Shown: positions 19,564-27,878 of the stretch, in pieces | How positions within the stretch are numbered: the first letter of the stretch is position 1 | How the letters are laid out: each line of letters opens with the position of its first letter | Source of the DNA: Legionella quateirensis | Lineage (GTDB): Bacteria > Pseudomonadota > Gammaproteobacteria > Legionellales > Legionellaceae | Assembly: GCF_001467955.1 (NCBI RefSeq) | Contig: NZ_LNYR01000012.1 | Coordinates: 278,325-342,324, forward strand | Direction: 5' to 3' | DNA: 64,000 nt | Translations under genes and position numbers: made by a program | The notes under the pieces: model-generated | Databases searched by the model: none | Seen by the model: only the letters and a program-made list of their open reading frames with translations | What the model was told of the DNA's origin: nothing

Positions 19564-20119
19564 CTTCTTTCTCCAGAGGTGTCATTTGTGAGTTAGGGGT
19601 CAATAATGACTGCATTTTGGATAAATCAGTTAGTTTAAGTTCTGTCGTATTATCGTTTAAGGATAAGTTTGCAGGACTTTCTTTACTGGAAAATACAGGC
19701 TGTGTATCCCGATTTTTTTGCCACCAGACACCAACAGCTACCATTACTCCAACAGCAAATAAGATAGTCACTAATCTGATAATGTATTCCGCTTTATGAG
19801 ATTCACGTTTACTTTGCCATAGAGCACGCTCAGGCTTCTTTTCGTAAGTATATTGATTATTAAATACCGCTAAAAAAGGTTCAGGAGAGACTCCTAATAA
19901 TTTTGAGTAAGCTCGTAAATAACCTTTAACAAAAACCGGTTCGGGTAATAACTGAAAATCACCTGCTTCAATTAACTCGATAATCCGAACTCTTAAATGC
20001 AATTTACTGGCAACATACTCAATTGTGTAACCTTTTTGTTGACGCAGATTCGCTAGTTGTTTTCCTGGATTGTCAATCTCATTAGGATTTACATCATCCA
20101 TTGTGGCTGTTGTATTCAT
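19556..20119 (-). CDS. rodZ: RodZ-like HTH/transmembrane cell-shape protein, short form
   Basis: The 187-residue protein has the cytoplasmic RodZ Xre-type HTH domain (LANLRQQKGYTIEYVASKL, then RVRIIELIEAGDF and PVFVKGYLRAYSKLLG) and a single membrane helix (YIIRLVTILFAVGVMVAVGV). Only about 60 periplasmic residues follow. Typical RodZ proteins of 300 or more residues carry a C-terminal beta-domain that is absent here. RodZ tethers MreB to the elongation machinery through the HTH part, which is kept. Start chosen at ATG 20119 with TGGAG 6 bases upstream, overlapping the pilF end. Gene order supports the call. Confidence 0.85.
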   Translation of the reverse strand: MNTTATMDDVNPNEIDNPGKQLANLRQQKGYTIEYVASKLHLRVRIIELIEAGDFQLLPEPVFVKGYLRAYSKLLGVSPEPFLAVFNNQYTYEKKPERALWQSKRESHKAEYIIRLVTILFAVGVMVAVGVWWQKNRDTQPVFSSKESPANLSLNDNTTELKLTDLSKMQSLLTPNSQMTPLEKEGG

Positions 20120-20879
20120 TATTTGCTCCACTATTATCAGTAGTTGTTTCCATTTTCCTGAAATTATTTTCATATTCTGCTGCTACAGCGTAATTGCCAG
20201 TTTTAATGGCAATGTCTTTAGCTAAAGCTAAAAAATATCGATCGTTTAATACCAAATCCGGGTGGTTTTGCAAAAGACTATAAGCTTCTGCATCATGCCC
20301 CATTTTGCTTTCCAGTTTTACCAGTTCGTATAAGGATTCCTTTCTTGAAGGATCTTGATCCAAAGCATTTGTAAAATACAGTTTTGCTTTATCATTATCA
20401 GGAATAGCCAGTGCACAAAGCCCTGCATTTTCATACGCGGCAGAAGTATTAATGTACTGAACATCTTTAACTGCTTTCAGAAAATAGGTTTCAGCTTTTT
20501 GATAATCACCTTGACGACATAAAAATGTCCCATAATTATTTAATTGCGCACCGCCTCCTGAAGACAATGAGATGGCTTTTAAATAGTATTTTTTAGCTTC
20601 ATCAAGTTCATTCGTCTGCTCAAAATAATAGGCCATAGCGGCATTTACATCAGCTGAATTAGGTTCTTGTTCCATTGCGGTAAGCAATTTCTTCTTGGCT
20701 CGTGGTCTATCACCCTGCTTTAAGTATCCTAATCCCAGTTGCATATTGTAACTGGCAGCCTTAGTCAGGTCGGTTTTTTTTATTTCTGGCTCAGTATTTT
20801 CATCCGCATGTTTACACGCTTGGAGAAACACGAATGTACTGATTAATAAGAACCGTAATACTATTCGCACGACAACCAC
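20094..20879 (-). CDS. pilF: Type IV pilus biogenesis TPR lipoprotein PilF/PilW
   Basis: Outer-membrane pilotin needed for assembly of the PilQ secretin. The 261-residue precursor has a lipobox LQAC near residues 19-22 and then six or so TPR units (QLGLGYLKQGDRPRAKKKL, AMAYYFEQTNELDEAKKYY, NNYGTFLCRQGDYQKAETY and so on). The NYGTFLC motif is conserved in the family. Start is GTG at 20879 with no strong ribosome site; a second GTG nine bases in is an alternative. Overlaps rodZ by 26 bases. Confidence 0.92.
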   Translation of the reverse strand: MVVVRIVLRFLLISTFVFLQACKHADENTEPEIKKTDLTKAASYNMQLGLGYLKQGDRPRAKKKLLTAMEQEPNSADVNAAMAYYFEQTNELDEAKKYYLKAISLSSGGGAQLNNYGTFLCRQGDYQKAETYFLKAVKDVQYINTSAAYENAGLCALAIPDNDKAKLYFTNALDQDPSRKESLYELVKLESKMGHDAEAYSLLQNHPDLVLNDRYFLALAKDIAIKTGNYAVAAEYENNFRKMETTTDNSGANNEYNSHNG

Positions 20880-20956
20880 TTAACGTTAGAAATGATTTCG
20901 CATTATAACCACTTACTGAGAAATTAAAAATGTTTTGTCATCTCATTTCGCATTAA

Positions 20957-22096
20957 TTAATTCGTAGATAGGCTATTCTCATCAGTTTTACTGTTTTTAG
21001 GAATAAAATGAAGTTTTTGCCATCTCTCGGAGCGACTGGTCCTGTCTTTTACTTCACCAGCCAGTTGACCACAAGCCGCATCAATATCATCACCTCGGGT
21101 TTTACGTGTGATGGTATTGATACCGTTTTTAATTAGTCGGTCTCTAAAGGCATCAATTGTGTCCTGCGATGAGCGTTGATACTGAGTCATGGGAAATGGA
21201 TTAAAGGGAATTAGATTGACTTTAGCGGGTACATCGCGAAGTAATTTGATCAACTGATTCGCATGTTCGGGCTGATCATTAATATCTTTTAACATCACGT
21301 ATTCAAAAGTAACTTTTCTTCTGGGTTCGTCTTTAAAATAGCGTTTACATAAAGCCATGAGTTGCGCCAAGGGATATTTTTTGTTGATTGGAACCAATTC
21401 ATTTCGTAAAGCATCATTGGGAGCATGTAACGATACAGCCAAAGCAACAGGACTCACTTCTTTTAATCGCTCCAACTCGGGCAGAACTCCTGAGGTACTT
21501 AATGTAACGCGCCGCTTGGATAATCCATAAGCAAAATCATCCATCATAATATTCATGGCAGATACGACATTATCAAAATTGAGTAAAGGTTCACCCATAC
21601 CCATCATCACAACATTCGTAATTCGTTTATCATGAGCGCCTTGAGCCTGAGATAATTCTCTGGCAGCCACCCACACCTGGCCGATTATTTCAGCGGTATT
21701 CAAATTTCGATTGAAACCTTGTTTTGCAGTCGAGCAAAAAGAACAATTTAATGCACATCCTACCTGAGATGATACACACAGAGTGCCTCGATTGGACTCA
21801 GGAATATAGACAGTTTCAATGCAGTTACCGCAATCCAGTTTTAATAACCATTTATGAGTACCATCGTTGGATTTTTGGCACGCAACAATTTCAGGTAATT
21901 TTATATAGGAAAGCCGAGAAAGTTTCTCAATTAAAGCTTTCCCTATATTAGTCATTTGAGTGAAGTCAGTCAGGCCGGCCTGATGAATCCATTGAATTAA
22001 TTGTTGAGCTCTAAATGGTTTTTCACCCCATTGAGTCAGTAACTCGCGTAACTGCTGATAATTATAATTCAATAAATTAACTTTTTGATCGGCCAT
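20957..22096 (-). CDS. rlmN: Dual-specificity 23S rRNA A2503 / tRNA A37 C2-methyltransferase
   Basis: Radical-SAM methyltransferase. The 379-residue protein carries the cluster-binding C-x3-C-x2-C in [15 protein letters not shown], the family's MGMGEPLLN, and the substrate-cysteine region [14 protein letters not shown] near the C-terminus. That cysteine, with the CxxxCxxC cysteines, fits RlmN and its methyl-cysteine mechanism. Situated between ndk and pilF, the classic position. 18 bp after ndk, so probably co-transcribed. Confidence 0.97.
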   Translation of the reverse strand: MADQKVNLLNYNYQQLRELLTQWGEKPFRAQQLIQWIHQAGLTDFTQMTNIGKALIEKLSRLSYIKLPEIVACQKSNDGTHKWLLKLDCGNCIETVYIPESNRGTLCVSSQVGCALNCSFCSTAKQGFNRNLNTAEIIGQVWVAARELSQAQGAHDKRITNVVMMGMGEPLLNFDNVVSAMNIMMDDFAYGLSKRRVTLSTSGVLPELERLKEVSPVALAVSLHAPNDALRNELVPINKKYPLAQLMALCKRYFKDEPRRKVTFEYVMLKDINDQPEHANQLIKLLRDVPAKVNLIPFNPFPMTQYQRSSQDTIDAFRDRLIKNGINTITRKTRGDDIDAACGQLAGEVKDRTSRSERWQKLHFIPKNSKTDENSLSTN

Positions 22097-22114
22097 AGTG
22101 ACTCCAAAACAACC

Positions 22115-22540
22115 TTATCTATCACATATTTCATGGGGTTCAAAGAAAAATGCTATTTCACGGGCAGCATTTTCAGAACTGTCTGAGCCGTGGACTGCAT
22201 TTGCATCGATACTGTCAGCAAAATCAGCGCGAATAGTTCCAGGAGCCGCTTCTTTAGGATTTGTTGCACCCATAAGATCACGATTTTTAATTACAGCGTT
22301 ATCGCCTTTTAAAGCCTGAATCATTACTGGGCCAGAAATCATAAATTCAACGAGATCATTAAAAAAAGGTCGAGCTTTATGGATTTCATAAAATGCTTCA
22401 GCCTGAGCTCTGGACAATTGCATCATTTTTGCTGCAACTATATTTAAGCCAGCACTTTCAAAACGACTGTAAATTTGACCTATAACAGATTTAGCTACAG
22501 CGTCTGGTTTAATAATAGATAGTGTTTGTTCTATCGCCAT
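22115..22540 (-). CDS. ndk: Nucleoside diphosphate kinase
   Basis: Balances nucleoside triphosphate pools by a phospho-histidine ping-pong mechanism. The 141-residue protein begins [15 protein letters not shown], and the active-site histidine is H117 in NAVHGSDS. Start assigned to the second of two adjacent ATGs (22540), which puts TTGGAG 6 bases upstream and gives the usual family length; a longer frame from 22573 has no support. First gene of the ndk-to-der cluster. Confidence 0.96.
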   Translation of the reverse strand: MAIEQTLSIIKPDAVAKSVIGQIYSRFESAGLNIVAAKMMQLSRAQAEAFYEIHKARPFFNDLVEFMISGPVMIQALKGDNAVIKNRDLMGATNPKEAAPGTIRADFADSIDANAVHGSDSSENAAREIAFFFEPHEICDR

Positions 22541-22574
22541 CATGCACTCCAAGGGGTTAGTTTTAAAGTGCATT

Positions 22575-22580
22575 ATTATA
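22575..22580 (-). promoter_or_regulatory. -10 promoter element of ndk cluster
   Basis: Minus-strand TATAAT at 22580-22575, about 35 bp before the ndk start, giving a short leader. It would drive ndk-rlmN and possibly further genes. No consensus -35 was seen. Confidence 0.45.
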
Positions 22581-22811
22581 CATCAATATATAGGGTTCTG
22601 GCTAATATAAATTCATCCTGAGAGTAATTGACAACAAGCCCTGCTTTTACCTGGAAAGAATAGACTTATTTTTAAACGATTCCGCCTGGTACCCTTTTTG
22701 TGATAGCACATTTTAAGGATAATGATTATTCCTTGGATTATTCTGTACTAAAATACAAACATACGTGTGATTGTTTGAATGATTATTTATCAATCAGAAG
22801 CCAAATTAGTA

Positions 22812-23534
22812 TCAATGGGCATGCATAGTACTATAGGGTCCTACTCCATAAGAACTGAGCACATCCTCTATTGCAGAGCCCTCTGTTGCTGATTGTGATT
22901 GTCTTTTTTTCTCTTCTTTCTTTGTAAGGTTATTATATTTAGTCAACAAGGCAGAGCAATTATCATTATTAGCCGTATATGTTTCTTGAAAAAAGCGGAA
23001 AGGGCGATTTATACGCAAGATGAGAGAGCAGTTTTCATCTTCTCTATTCTGTGAAAGTGCAAGCATAATTAGGGTAGAGAGCGCTGCCATTACCCCAAAA
23101 AACCAAAACAAATTGAAAACTGCTACTGCTATTACACCACAGAATAAAAATCCTAGAGATAATGCCATGAACGGCAAGGATGTGGATATAGCTTTTGATG
23201 GAATAGAGCGGCGCTCCTGTTTGTCTAATTCTTTTGCAAACTTTTGAGCCTCCAAAAGATTGTGCAATAACTGAGGGCTCTGAATATCAGACTCAGCTAT
23301 ACTTTTAGCTTTTTGCAAAAGATTAATTGTAATTTGTTGTACTTCTTCAAGTGTACGCAAAGAAGATCGTTTTTTAAGCCTGGGATAAACTACCTGCACT
23401 TCATCGACAAGAAACTTTAAGCTATTATATTTAAGATTTGATAATATATTATTATCACTCTTATAATTTAGTATACTGCGATTCAATTCCTTAATTAGTG
23501 AATCAAATTGCGCTTGATTTTTGGAGTTACTCAT
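22812..23534 (-). CDS. Hypothetical protein with central hydrophobic hairpin
   Basis: A 240-residue protein of unknown family. Residues 1-115 are helical and charged (likely coiled coil, RTLEEVQQITINLLQKAK). Residues 122-160 form two close membrane helices (LPFMALSLGFLFCGVIAVAV, then FWFFGVMAALSTLIMLAL). A polar tail (EEKKRQSQSATEGS) follows. The coiled coil-membrane hairpin-polar tail layout is common among Legionella Dot/Icm candidates, but nothing here proves that. A near-consensus promoter precedes it. Confidence 0.7.
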   Translation of the reverse strand: MSNSKNQAQFDSLIKELNRSILNYKSDNNILSNLKYNSLKFLVDEVQVVYPRLKKRSSLRTLEEVQQITINLLQKAKSIAESDIQSPQLLHNLLEAQKFAKELDKQERRSIPSKAISTSLPFMALSLGFLFCGVIAVAVFNLFWFFGVMAALSTLIMLALSQNREDENCSLILRINRPFRFFQETYTANNDNCSALLTKYNNLTKKEEKKRQSQSATEGSAIEDVLSSYGVGPYSTMHAH

Positions 23535-23613
23535 TTTGCGGGTACCTAAAATCGATGAAAAATGGCGTATTTTATTTCACATTACAAGCTTTTAATTTGG
23601 TCTTTTTGAGTGA

Positions 23614-23641
23614 ATTATAATCACCACTTGGTTTTTGTCAA
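23614..23641 (-). promoter_or_regulatory. Near-consensus sigma-70 promoter
   Basis: Minus strand: TTGACA (23641-23636), 16-bp spacer, TATAAT (23619-23614). Both hexamers match consensus exactly. It drives the 240-residue membrane-hairpin gene with a leader of about 70 nt. Confidence 0.7.
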
Positions 23642-23758
23642 TAGAATTTATTACAAATGAATGATTGTTTCGAAACAATCAATCTAAAGACTCAACAAAT
23701 GACTTAATATTCGAATACTCTTTTTTAATTCTTGCTGTATGTTAGAGAGTATTCACAA

Positions 23759-24643
23759 TTAATTTTCTCCAATTGTTTTATCAAAATACAAAGATTCCTT
23801 GTTGATGGCATCCTGTTCTGGATTTATTTTGTACTCAGGTAATAATTTGATTAATTCAACTACGCGAAGTATGGTATCGTAAAATTGGGATCTATAGGAT
23901 TTTGCCTGTTCCCCCAACACCTTGTTTTCCTGAAAAAATGAGCTGATTTGCGAATCAAAATGAGACAATATCTCCAGGATCTCCGACATATTACTAAGTA
24001 TTTTATTTTTTAAATCATCGCTCAACTTAAGTTTGGTAATTTTATTAAACTCCTCCACAATCAGAAGCGTGTTACCAAGTGACGCGGCCTTTACATAATC
24101 ACAATGAATAATTGCATAATTGACTGCTTTGCGTATGGTGCTTTTATTAACTTCAAATCCGCTGGAGTTTAATGTTTTATTGATAAGGGAGAGTACCGAC
24201 TCAAATTTCTTTCTCCAGTCTTCTGCAATTTTTATCAGTCGTGCTTGAGAGTTGGCAATTAATTTGTTTTGTTCCTGTTGCAAATGATGAAAATCTTCAC
24301 CCAAGGTCACTAACTTCTGACGCTCAGCTTCCAGCGATTCTCGAGTCAATGCGCCAGGAGAAGATTCACTTTTACCGCTTTCTCCAGATAATAAATAATC
24401 AATAAATAGTTTCTGAGCATAAATGTGATAATCTCCGGCCTGTTGAAGCACAATGCCATTCAACACATTTTTTAAGGGCATTTTTAATAATTGATGGTAG
24501 AAACTGAATGGACTTTTAATCGCACTGATTAATTCATTTTGCGGCAAGGTAATGTGATAGGTACCCAGTAATCGTTCTGCGGTTATCAAACCATAAGTTG
24601 AAAACCATTTACTCAATTGTTCGTCTTGTATTATCTCGTCCAT
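23759..24643 (-). CDS. Hypothetical helical protein
   Basis: A 294-residue, largely alpha-helical soluble protein. A Glu/Gln-rich helix around 100-130 (ESLEAERQKLVTLGEDFHHL) probably forms coiled coil. No motif or family recognised. Divergent from miaE, with 70 bp between starts and a minus-strand TATAAT at 24703-24698. Ends in YFDKTIGEN. No function proposed. Confidence 0.7.
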   Translation of the reverse strand: MDEIIQDEQLSKWFSTYGLITAERLLGTYHITLPQNELISAIKSPFSFYHQLLKMPLKNVLNGIVLQQAGDYHIYAQKLFIDYLLSGESGKSESSPGALTRESLEAERQKLVTLGEDFHHLQQEQNKLIANSQARLIKIAEDWRKKFESVLSLINKTLNSSGFEVNKSTIRKAVNYAIIHCDYVKAASLGNTLLIVEEFNKITKLKLSDDLKNKILSNMSEILEILSHFDSQISSFFQENKVLGEQAKSYRSQFYDTILRVVELIKLLPEYKINPEQDAINKESLYFDKTIGEN

Positions 24644-24713
24644 AATTCATCCAATTTAAATTAGCTAGCGTCTGTGATATAAGGCTTATTATTTGAAATT
24701 ATAGTGTATTTCA

Positions 24714-25337
24714 ATGATGTTAAAACGATTAGATACTGATTTACAAACTTTAAATGAATTTCTGCGGGTTTCGACACCAAACTCATGGCTTCATCACGCA
24801 TCAATCAATATACCTGTATTATTGGTTGATCATGCTCATTGTGAACGAAAAGCAGCCGCTACCGCGATTAATTTCATGAGCAAATATCCTGAAAAAGCCG
24901 AGTTAGTTACCATCATGTCACCCTTGGCTAGAGAGGAATTACTTCATTTTGAAAAAGTAATGCAAATTATGAAGCAAAAAGGCATTTCTTATGGTCCTTT
25001 GCAACCTTCGGATTACGCCACTAAACTTCATAAACTCATTACAAAACGAGATGGAATTGAACGCTTATGTGATCAGCTAATTATTGGCGCAATAATAGAA
25101 GCACGATCTTGTGAACGTTTCAATGCGATTATTCCTTTTTTAAATGACCTGGAACTAGCCAAATTCTATAGAACTTTAATTAAATCTGAAGCTCGCCACT
25201 TTCAGGATTACTTATACCTGGCCAATCTTTACGGCGGTTCAATTGATGAACGACTCGATCGTTTTTTAACGGTTGAGAATGAGTTTATTTTAAGCCAGGA
25301 TACAGTGTTCAGGTTTCATAGCGGTATTCCTGATTAG
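24714..25337 (+). CDS. miaE: tRNA-(ms2io6A) hydroxylase MiaE
   Basis: Non-haem di-iron monooxygenase that hydroxylates the isopentenyl group of ms2i6A37 in tRNA. The 207-residue protein has the ligand pattern E-x-x-A (HCERKAAATA), E-x-x-H (REELLHFEKVM), E (IEARSCERF) and E-x-x-H (KSEARHFQDY) in a four-helix bundle. The NSWLHHA and LLVDHAHCE segments are family hallmarks. It is a monocistronic plus-strand gene among minus-strand neighbours. Confidence 0.92.
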   Translation: MMLKRLDTDLQTLNEFLRVSTPNSWLHHASINIPVLLVDHAHCERKAAATAINFMSKYPEKAELVTIMSPLAREELLHFEKVMQIMKQKGISYGPLQPSDYATKLHKLITKRDGIERLCDQLIIGAIIEARSCERFNAIIPFLNDLELAKFYRTLIKSEARHFQDYLYLANLYGGSIDERLDRFLTVENEFILSQDTVFRFHSGIPD

Positions 25338-25378
25338 GATTGACACGATTTATAATGAGCCTGGCTTTTAAAAAATCA

Positions 25379-25456
25379 GTCCTTGAGAACAACGGGAAGC
25401 AATCCACGACAGAGTTCTACTGGATATACATTCTGGATTGTTTCTCTTCGTTCACC
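25379..25456. repeat. Dispersed palindromic repeat, copy A
   Basis: Contains GTCCTTGAGAACAAC, then GAAGCAATCCA, a short middle, then CTGGATTGTTTCTCTTCGTTC. The two halves are imperfect complements. Copies B (61119-61198) and C (63958-64000) share the GAAGCAATCC / GGATTGCTTC core, so this is a multi-copy intergenic element. Confidence 0.65.
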
Positions 25457-25529
25457 AAAACGAATGATTCTACTGAATATTAGATAATGTTGAGAGGATT
25501 ACTCAAGGTTGAGAAGAGGCGTTAACTTC

Positions 25530-25594
25530 CTCGGCCATAGCGATTCGAGGAGAAACCCTTAACTTATGAATACATACCCGCCTGAGCGGGTATG
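25530..25594. other. Two adjacent hairpins in a 304-bp gap (possible structured RNA)
   Basis: CCTCG...CGAGG forms a small stem near 25533-25554. CATACCCGC (25573-25581) pairs perfectly with GCGGGTATG (25586-25594) across a CTGA tetraloop. No T-run follows on either strand, so these are not obvious terminators. The gap 25338-25641 also holds repeat copy A but no gene. Confidence 0.4.
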
Positions 25595-25641
25595 AAAGTG
25601 AGCGATCTAATACATACAACCGGTTACTAAATAAACTCGTC

Positions 25642-26376
25642 CTATGGACCACGAGGTCTGAAATCCAGTTCCGATTCACCTTTCAGGAAGTTGTCTAATC
25701 CATTGTCGGGGTCATTTTTTAATTTCTCAAAAGTATCTTTGTCTAAAGCTACGCCATGTTTATCAACAAATTTGAATTTATCGCCTGGAGTTGCCTCATA
25801 GCCTTGCTGTTCAAGCCACATCCGCACCCCTTTATCGAATAATTGATCGAGTACTGGACTGGTTTCTTGATTATTATCCGCACGGGTCAGTGGTTGTATA
25901 GATAATGTTCCGTCATCAGAACATTGAACTAAATGCTGAAGTGCTGGAAGATCTACCTCTGGATTCTTTCTAAAGAGTTCTCTTAGAATATCAGATGCAG
26001 GCAATAATACATTATCTGTTATTAAGTTACTTGCTGGAGCCCAAATAGTTTCATTAGTTGATTGATGCAGGGCTTTTGCCATGGCGCCATAAATATTCCA
26101 TAATTTCATCATTGCAGAACGCCAGTCATTGTAAGCATTAACATCAGCCTCTAGTGCTTTATCAGCTTCTTTAATCGCTACTTCCCAAAGAGTTGCCTCT
26201 CTGCCAGTATGAGGATCAATAGTTGTGTGGCCTTTACGTAATTTATCCATTTCTGCAGCACGAGTGTCTGCTCTTTGCCTTTCAAGTTCCTGAAGCTCAC
26301 GAGTCAGTACTTTTTGCTCTTCTTCTCTACGAATTCTAGCGAGCTCCTCGCGCATTTTATCTTCTGGTTTAGACAT
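25642..26376 (-). CDS. Hypothetical coiled-coil protein
   Basis: 244 residues from ATG 26376, chosen because AGAGGAG lies 7 bases upstream; earlier in-frame codons lie inside lpxH. Residues 5-45 are a strongly charged coiled coil (REELARIRREEEQKVLTREL, then QELERQRAD). The rest is mixed, and the tail is acidic (GESELDFRPRGP). No family recognised. Its start overlaps the lpxH stop by 8 bases, so translation is probably coupled to lpxH although no functional link is evident. Confidence 0.7.
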   Translation of the reverse strand: MSKPEDKMREELARIRREEEQKVLTRELQELERQRADTRAAEMDKLRKGHTTIDPHTGREATLWEVAIKEADKALEADVNAYNDWRSAMMKLWNIYGAMAKALHQSTNETIWAPASNLITDNVLLPASDILRELFRKNPEVDLPALQHLVQCSDDGTLSIQPLTRADNNQETSPVLDQLFDKGVRMWLEQQGYEATPGDKFKFVDKHGVALDKDTFEKLKNDPDNGLDNFLKGESELDFRPRGP

Positions 26377-27115
26377 TACTGTACTCCTCTTGCAATTGGG
26401 GGTGGGTAAAATAGAATCCCTTTGTATTATGATAACACAATACTTGTGGCGTGTCATCCCAATCACTAAGCACAAATCGCTGCATTAGATGCATATTATT
26501 CTGATATTGAGTAAGGCCTGGCTTATGGGTATGACCATGTACTAAAATACGTACTTGATATTTTGTCATATGAGCTATTACTGATTCTGCGACAACATCC
26601 ATTTCTTCCATTGGTTTATTTTGCTTATTGGAGCTGATAGTTCGAACTTTATTAACAATACGCTCGCGAAATTTTAAAGAAAGACTTAAAAACAACAGCA
26701 CAAATATGGGGTTGCGAGTTAAACGTCTTAGCCTTTGATGACCTATATCTTTGGTACAATAGCGATCTCCATGGGTTAATAATATGTTCTCACCACCTAA
26801 TTTAACCAGGGTTGGTTCCTGCAAAATAGTCCAGCCAGCGAGTTTAGCGAATTTTTTACCCAATAGAAAATCACGGTTGCCACACATGTAGTATATTGAT
26901 ATGCCTTGCAAGGTCAGTTCATATAATTGCCTGGCTATCCCTTTGCTCCATTCATTAATCGAGTCATCACCAGCCCATGCATGAAAAAAATCACCAAGAA
27001 TATATATTTTTTTAACTGATACTCGCGCCCATTTTAAAAAATGATTAAAACGTTCTTGAATCGCGGAGTCTTCTGGATGTAGATGTAAATCGGATATAAA
27101 AATTGCCTCTAGCAT
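26369..27115 (-). CDS. lpxH: UDP-2,3-diacylglucosamine diphosphatase
   Basis: Hydrolyses UDP-diacylglucosamine to lipid X in lipid A synthesis at the inner membrane. The 248-residue calcineurin-like phosphoesterase shows D9-L-H11, GDFFHAW (D42), GNRDFLLG, LTHGDRYC and HGHTHKP, the complete LpxH metal-site set. Start assigned to ATG 27115 (MLEAIFISDLHLH), which overlaps the minC stop by 7 bases; a longer frame from 27160 would run into minC. Confidence 0.95.
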   Translation of the reverse strand: MLEAIFISDLHLHPEDSAIQERFNHFLKWARVSVKKIYILGDFFHAWAGDDSINEWSKGIARQLYELTLQGISIYYMCGNRDFLLGKKFAKLAGWTILQEPTLVKLGGENILLTHGDRYCTKDIGHQRLRRLTRNPIFVLLFLSLSLKFRERIVNKVRTISSNKQNKPMEEMDVVAESVIAHMTKYQVRILVHGHTHKPGLTQYQNNMHLMQRFVLSDWDDTPQVLCYHNTKGFYFTHPQLQEEYSNV

Positions 27116-27807
27116 AAGGACTCTATAACAATATGTTGATTGGACAAATAAATCTGACAAGGCCCATTGATTGGTTCTATTGCATCACTTAATCGATAAA
27201 AACCTGCTATTGATACTAATTCTGCTTCAAGGGATTGACAGAATATTCTTGCATCTAAATCACCAGATATACCGGCTAAAGCCCTTCCTCGTAGTGCTCC
27301 GTACACATGAATATTTCCATCAGACAATAATTCAGCTCCATGACTCACTGAAGATGTAACGATTAAATCAGCTCCTTTGGCTACAACTTGTTGTCCAGAA
27401 CGAACGGGTGTAGTCAATAATTTGGTTTTATTCATTTCCGCGGTACTATGTTCAACAGGTTGTTCAACTAAAGGTTTATCCTGTGAAGTTGATGCATTTA
27501 GAACTGCTAAACCACTACATTGGGCGAGTGTTTCCTGCAGGGCATTTCCTCCCTGAATGGCAACTGGAATCATTCCATGCTCTCGTGCAATTTGAAATAA
27601 AGCATTCAGATCAAATTCCAACTGATTCACTGAAGACAGATCAAATACCACAGGGGTTTTTTCGAATAATTTAGGAGCTTTAACTACAGTTTCTGCAAAT
27701 TGTCGTGAAAAAATATCAATATCTGTATTCATCACGTGTAAAACTGTAAAGGTATAAAGCCTTCCTTTTAATTTAAATGCTTGAGTTTTAGTTATATTTT
27801 CACTCAT
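27109..27807 (-). CDS. minC: Septum site-determining protein MinC
   Basis: FtsZ-assembly inhibitor. The 232-residue protein has the N-terminal FtsZ-binding domain (AFKLKGRLYTFTVLHV) and the C-terminal beta-helix that binds MinD and dimerises (LIVTSSVSHGAELLSDGNIH, then VYGALRGRALAGISGD). minD and minE are not adjacent, unlike many bacteria. Start could be 27822 (adds five residues) or 27807; neither has a strong ribosome site. Coupled to lpxH by overlap, divergent from fadD. Confidence 0.93.
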   Translation of the reverse strand: MSENITKTQAFKLKGRLYTFTVLHVMNTDIDIFSRQFAETVVKAPKLFEKTPVVFDLSSVNQLEFDLNALFQIAREHGMIPVAIQGGNALQETLAQCSGLAVLNASTSQDKPLVEQPVEHSTAEMNKTKLLTTPVRSGQQVVAKGADLIVTSSVSHGAELLSDGNIHVYGALRGRALAGISGDLDARIFCQSLEAELVSIAGFYRLSDAIEPINGPCQIYLSNQHIVIESLC

Positions 27808-27878
27808 TTCTATGATATCCATAACTGATATTTTTGTTTATACTAGCATGTGGGAACCAATAACAGAAGGATATCAAA

